Assembly: GCA_964414425.1 (NCBI GenBank)
Contig: CAYPWL010000002.1
Location: 62,001-126,000 of the forward strand
DNA length: 64,000 nt
From: GYS-P2D sp964414425
GTDB taxonomy: Bacteria > Bacteroidota > Bacteroidia > Chitinophagales > Saprospiraceae
Direction of reading: 5' to 3'
Positions 62,525-64,000 of this stretch are shown here, one piece after another; position 1 is the first letter of the stretch, and each line of letters opens with the position of its first letter. Both the position numbers and the translations under genes were made by a program. The notes under the pieces are model-generated. The model did no database searches. It was not told where the DNA came from and saw nothing but the letters and a program-made list of their open reading frames with translations.

Positions 62525-63043
62525 ATGATGGCGATGCGATATTATTTCTTCTTATTGATCTTGGTGTTCGGCTCATGCAGCGATGCTCCTGACGCCTTAT
62601 TTCAGCTAACGACAGAGGCAAGTTTTGATATTGCGCCTGGGCTCAATACGATCGAAACCTTCATTTTTCCCATCAGCCAGGTACCAACTAATTTTGCGGT
62701 ATTAAGTAACGGTGCTGATCCTAATACGATAGGATCTATCCAGCCCAGTAGGGCAACGATTACTGCACCTTTCGTTGCATTCGATTGGAGCATCGTTAGA
62801 GAGGTGTCGGTGCGAGCGATATCCCCGAGAAATCCAGAGCTGAATCGAGAGATTTTCTTTCAAGATCAGATCAGTCTCAATAACCAAAATGAATTAAGGC
62901 TATTCAGCTCACTATCCGACGTTAAGAATATCTTGATTGATGAAACTTTTAATTTGGAGGTTCGGTTTAACTTTAGAAATATCACTCCTGCAGAAATACC
63001 AAGTAGAATAGAAATGAACTTTTTAGCCAATGGAACAGAGTGA
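62525..63043 (+). CDS. hypothetical lipoprotein
   Basis: A 172-residue lipoprotein (lipobox VFGSC, Cys18). The mature part is beta-rich and has no family I recognise; LNTIETFIFPISQVPTNFA and LIDETFNLEVRFNFRNITPA are its clearest segments. It begins with ATGATGGCGATG, so start choice among 62525, 62528 and 62534 is uncertain. It overlaps the next gene by 14 bases. Confidence 0.65.
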   Translation: MMAMRYYFFLLILVFGSCSDAPDALFQLTTEASFDIAPGLNTIETFIFPISQVPTNFAVLSNGADPNTIGSIQPSRATITAPFVAFDWSIVREVSVRAISPRNPELNREIFFQDQISLNNQNELRLFSSLSDVKNILIDETFNLEVRFNFRNITPAEIPSRIEMNFLANGTE

Positions 63044-63341
63044 GATAGTAAAGAAGCAATATATGGTGGAGTTTGAAGTGCCAGAACTTACTCCTTACTT
63101 GATCAATATGATTCCCGATCAACGGGCTTCTATAGATGAGATGATGGTCAAGGGTAAAATGGTATCATACTCCCTATCAATGAATCGCGATAAGGTATGG
63201 TCTCTGATGCTGGCGAGTCATGAGTCCGAATTACTCCAACTCATCGATGAACTGCCGATGTCATCATATATGAGCTACAATTATAAAGAGCTCATGTTCC
63301 ATAATACAGTGCATCTTATCCCTGCCATGTCCCTAAACTAA
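63030..63341 (+). CDS. muconolactone isomerase-like (dimeric alpha/beta barrel) protein
   Basis: A 103-residue soluble protein with a ferredoxin-like fold: YMVEFEVPELTPYLINMIP, EMMVKGKMVSYSLSMNRDKV, LIDELPMSSYMSYNYKEL. The pattern and length fit the muconolactone delta-isomerase/YCII-like superfamily; the active-site function cannot be read. It overlaps the preceding lipoprotein gene by 14 bases and may be its partner. Confidence 0.65.
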   Translation: MEQSEIVKKQYMVEFEVPELTPYLINMIPDQRASIDEMMVKGKMVSYSLSMNRDKVWSLMLASHESELLQLIDELPMSSYMSYNYKELMFHNTVHLIPAMSLN

Positions 63342-63357
63342 TCTCAGAAATCGGCTG

Positions 63358-64000
63358 CTACTGCTGTGTGCTGATCCTATTGCCATTAAAGTGTATAGTT
63401 TGCTCCAATCTTTTATTAGCCTGATCTGATCGAAGGTCATCAACATAATAGTAGTCCGCCTTGCCGCTATTCCCTGATAGAGTAATGACAACATATCCAT
63501 GATCACGGATATTGGTGTATCTCAGATGTGGGTTGTCTTGATGAATACGTTTCTCGGCCATTTTGGCGGAGTCCTGAGTAGTATAAGAGTCTATGTTAGC
63601 ACTGGAGATACTCGTTGCTCCGATCTCAACGGCGACATGCTCACCACCATCATCAGCCACATCAAATGCCCACGAGCAATGCGTATCTCCAGTAAGGAAT
63701 ACCGTGTTGGCAATTTCTTGTTCTCTGAGATAATCTATTATTTCTTCTTTCTCAGATGGGTAACCATCCCAGGCATCAAGATTAACCTTCATCCCATAGA
63801 CATTGCTTAAGTCCATATCCGAGAAGATTACTTGATTACCTACAATCTTCCATTGAGTAGAGGAGTCCTCGAGTTCATCCTTGAACCACGCCAGTTGTTT
63901 AGTACCGAGCATTTTTTGGTCGTCGCTAATTTCTTCTTCATTATCCGCTGGTTCTGTGCGACCCTCTAGGCGCTCATCCAGCATAATTAAGGATGCCATA
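63358..64000 (-). CDS. PhoD-type alkaline phosphatase, C-terminal part (5' end cut by window edge)
   Basis: The last 213 residues or so of a metallophosphoesterase of the PhoD family, with VIFSDMDLSNVYGM, WDGYPSEKEEIIDYL, FLTGDTHCSWAFDV (metal-binding GDTHxxW) and VAVEIGATSISSANIDS. It would hydrolyse phosphate esters in the periplasm with a Ca/Fe-type site. The apparent ATG at 63999 is an internal Met; the real start lies upstream, past 64000. Stop at 63358. It converges on the isomerase-like gene. Confidence 0.85.
   Translation of the reverse strand, partial: MASLIMLDERLEGRTEPADNEEEISDDQKMLGTKQLAWFKDELEDSSTQWKIVGNQVIFSDMDLSNVYGMKVNLDAWDGYPSEKEEIIDYLREQEIANTVFLTGDTHCSWAFDVADDGGEHVAVEIGATSISSANIDSYTTQDSAKMAEKRIHQDNPHLRYTNIRDHGYVVITLSGNSGKADYYYVDDLRSDQANKRLEQTIHFNGNRISTQQ

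Noticed and set aside
63499..63810. 103-codon plus-strand open frame opposite the phosphatase
   Set aside because: Antisense shadow of the PhoD-type gene.
1..64000. CRISPR array, prophage, insertion sequence, restriction-modification or toxin-antitoxin system, tRNA or rRNA genes
   Set aside because: I looked for spaced repeats, transposase, integrase, nuclease and methylase motifs and for tRNA-like cloverleaf stretches in the spacers and saw none.

Overview
The window looks like a draft or metagenome-assembled chromosome segment from a free-living, probably marine, Bacteroidota bacterium. A Saprospiraceae-like lineage is my best guess. Direct support: a type IX secretion (T9SS) component (PorQ-like), a large secreted protein with a T9SS C-terminal sorting domain, a complete Na+-NQR operon, the HemD/DUF4271 pair, several Bacteroidota-only families (DUF4837, DUF6495, DUF6580), A-rich leaders, and several promoters of the Bacteroidota TTTG / TAnnTTTG type. 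A run of exactly 100 N (38972-39071) marks a scaffold gap. No rRNA, tRNA, CRISPR array, IS element or prophage was seen. No gene-free stretch exceeds about 275 bases.

Layout. 1-4.8 kb (minus): DUF4837 lipoprotein (cut by the window edge), MoxR ATPase, NAD-dependent DNA ligase, a PlsC-type acyltransferase. 4.9-8.0 kb (plus): an ECF sigma / membrane anti-sigma / periplasmic sensor operon and a TPR protein. 8.0-14.9 kb (minus): polyphosphate glucokinase, two cyclophilin lipoproteins, a small conserved protein, a LolC/E-type permease, and a GH3 glycosidase fused to a serine hydrolase. 15.1-22.4 kb (plus): three secreted amidohydrolase-fold proteins, of which only the middle keeps the metal site, then a 923-residue T9SS substrate. 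22.4-28.1 kb: a metzincin-like lipoprotein, a divergent P450 and acyl-CoA ligase pair, a DUF6580 membrane protein, a thioesterase and a lipase-like hydrolase.

28.2-34.5 kb (minus): nqrABCDEF. NqrA carries an unusual N-terminal signal peptide plus membrane anchor. 34.6-38.8 kb (minus): a sorbosone-dehydrogenase-like lipoprotein, a START-domain protein and a Nudix hydrolase chained by ATGA overlaps, then hemD and DUF4271. 38.8-39.8 kb: an AT-rich lipoprotein gene broken by the gap. 39.9-41.9 kb (plus): a histidine kinase and OmpR-type regulator. 42.0-50.2 kb (minus): amidohydrolase, membrane protein, 2-oxoglutarate dehydrogenase E2, a CxxC secreted protein, PorQ, a MORN-repeat lipoprotein and PpiD. 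50.5-54.3 kb: an OmpA lipoprotein and an overlapping three-gene cluster (unknown 483-residue protein, M15 peptidase, acyl-ACP thioesterase). 54.5-59.5 kb (plus): mnmG and two secreted proteins of unknown function. 59.5-61.1 kb: two genes that have both lost their 5' halves at the same point (about 59798-59813), followed by an intact LytTR regulator. 61.2-64 kb: TspO-like membrane protein, DUF6495, a small lipoprotein, a muconolactone-isomerase-like protein and the C-terminal part of a PhoD-type phosphatase.

The genes are mostly core metabolism, envelope biogenesis and secretion. I did not find a defence island or a clear new multi-gene system. The strongest points for follow-up are the double truncation at about 59.8 kb (deletion or misassembly), the membrane-anchored NqrA, the one-active-two-degenerate amidohydrolase trio, and two non-coding dispersed-repeat remnants.
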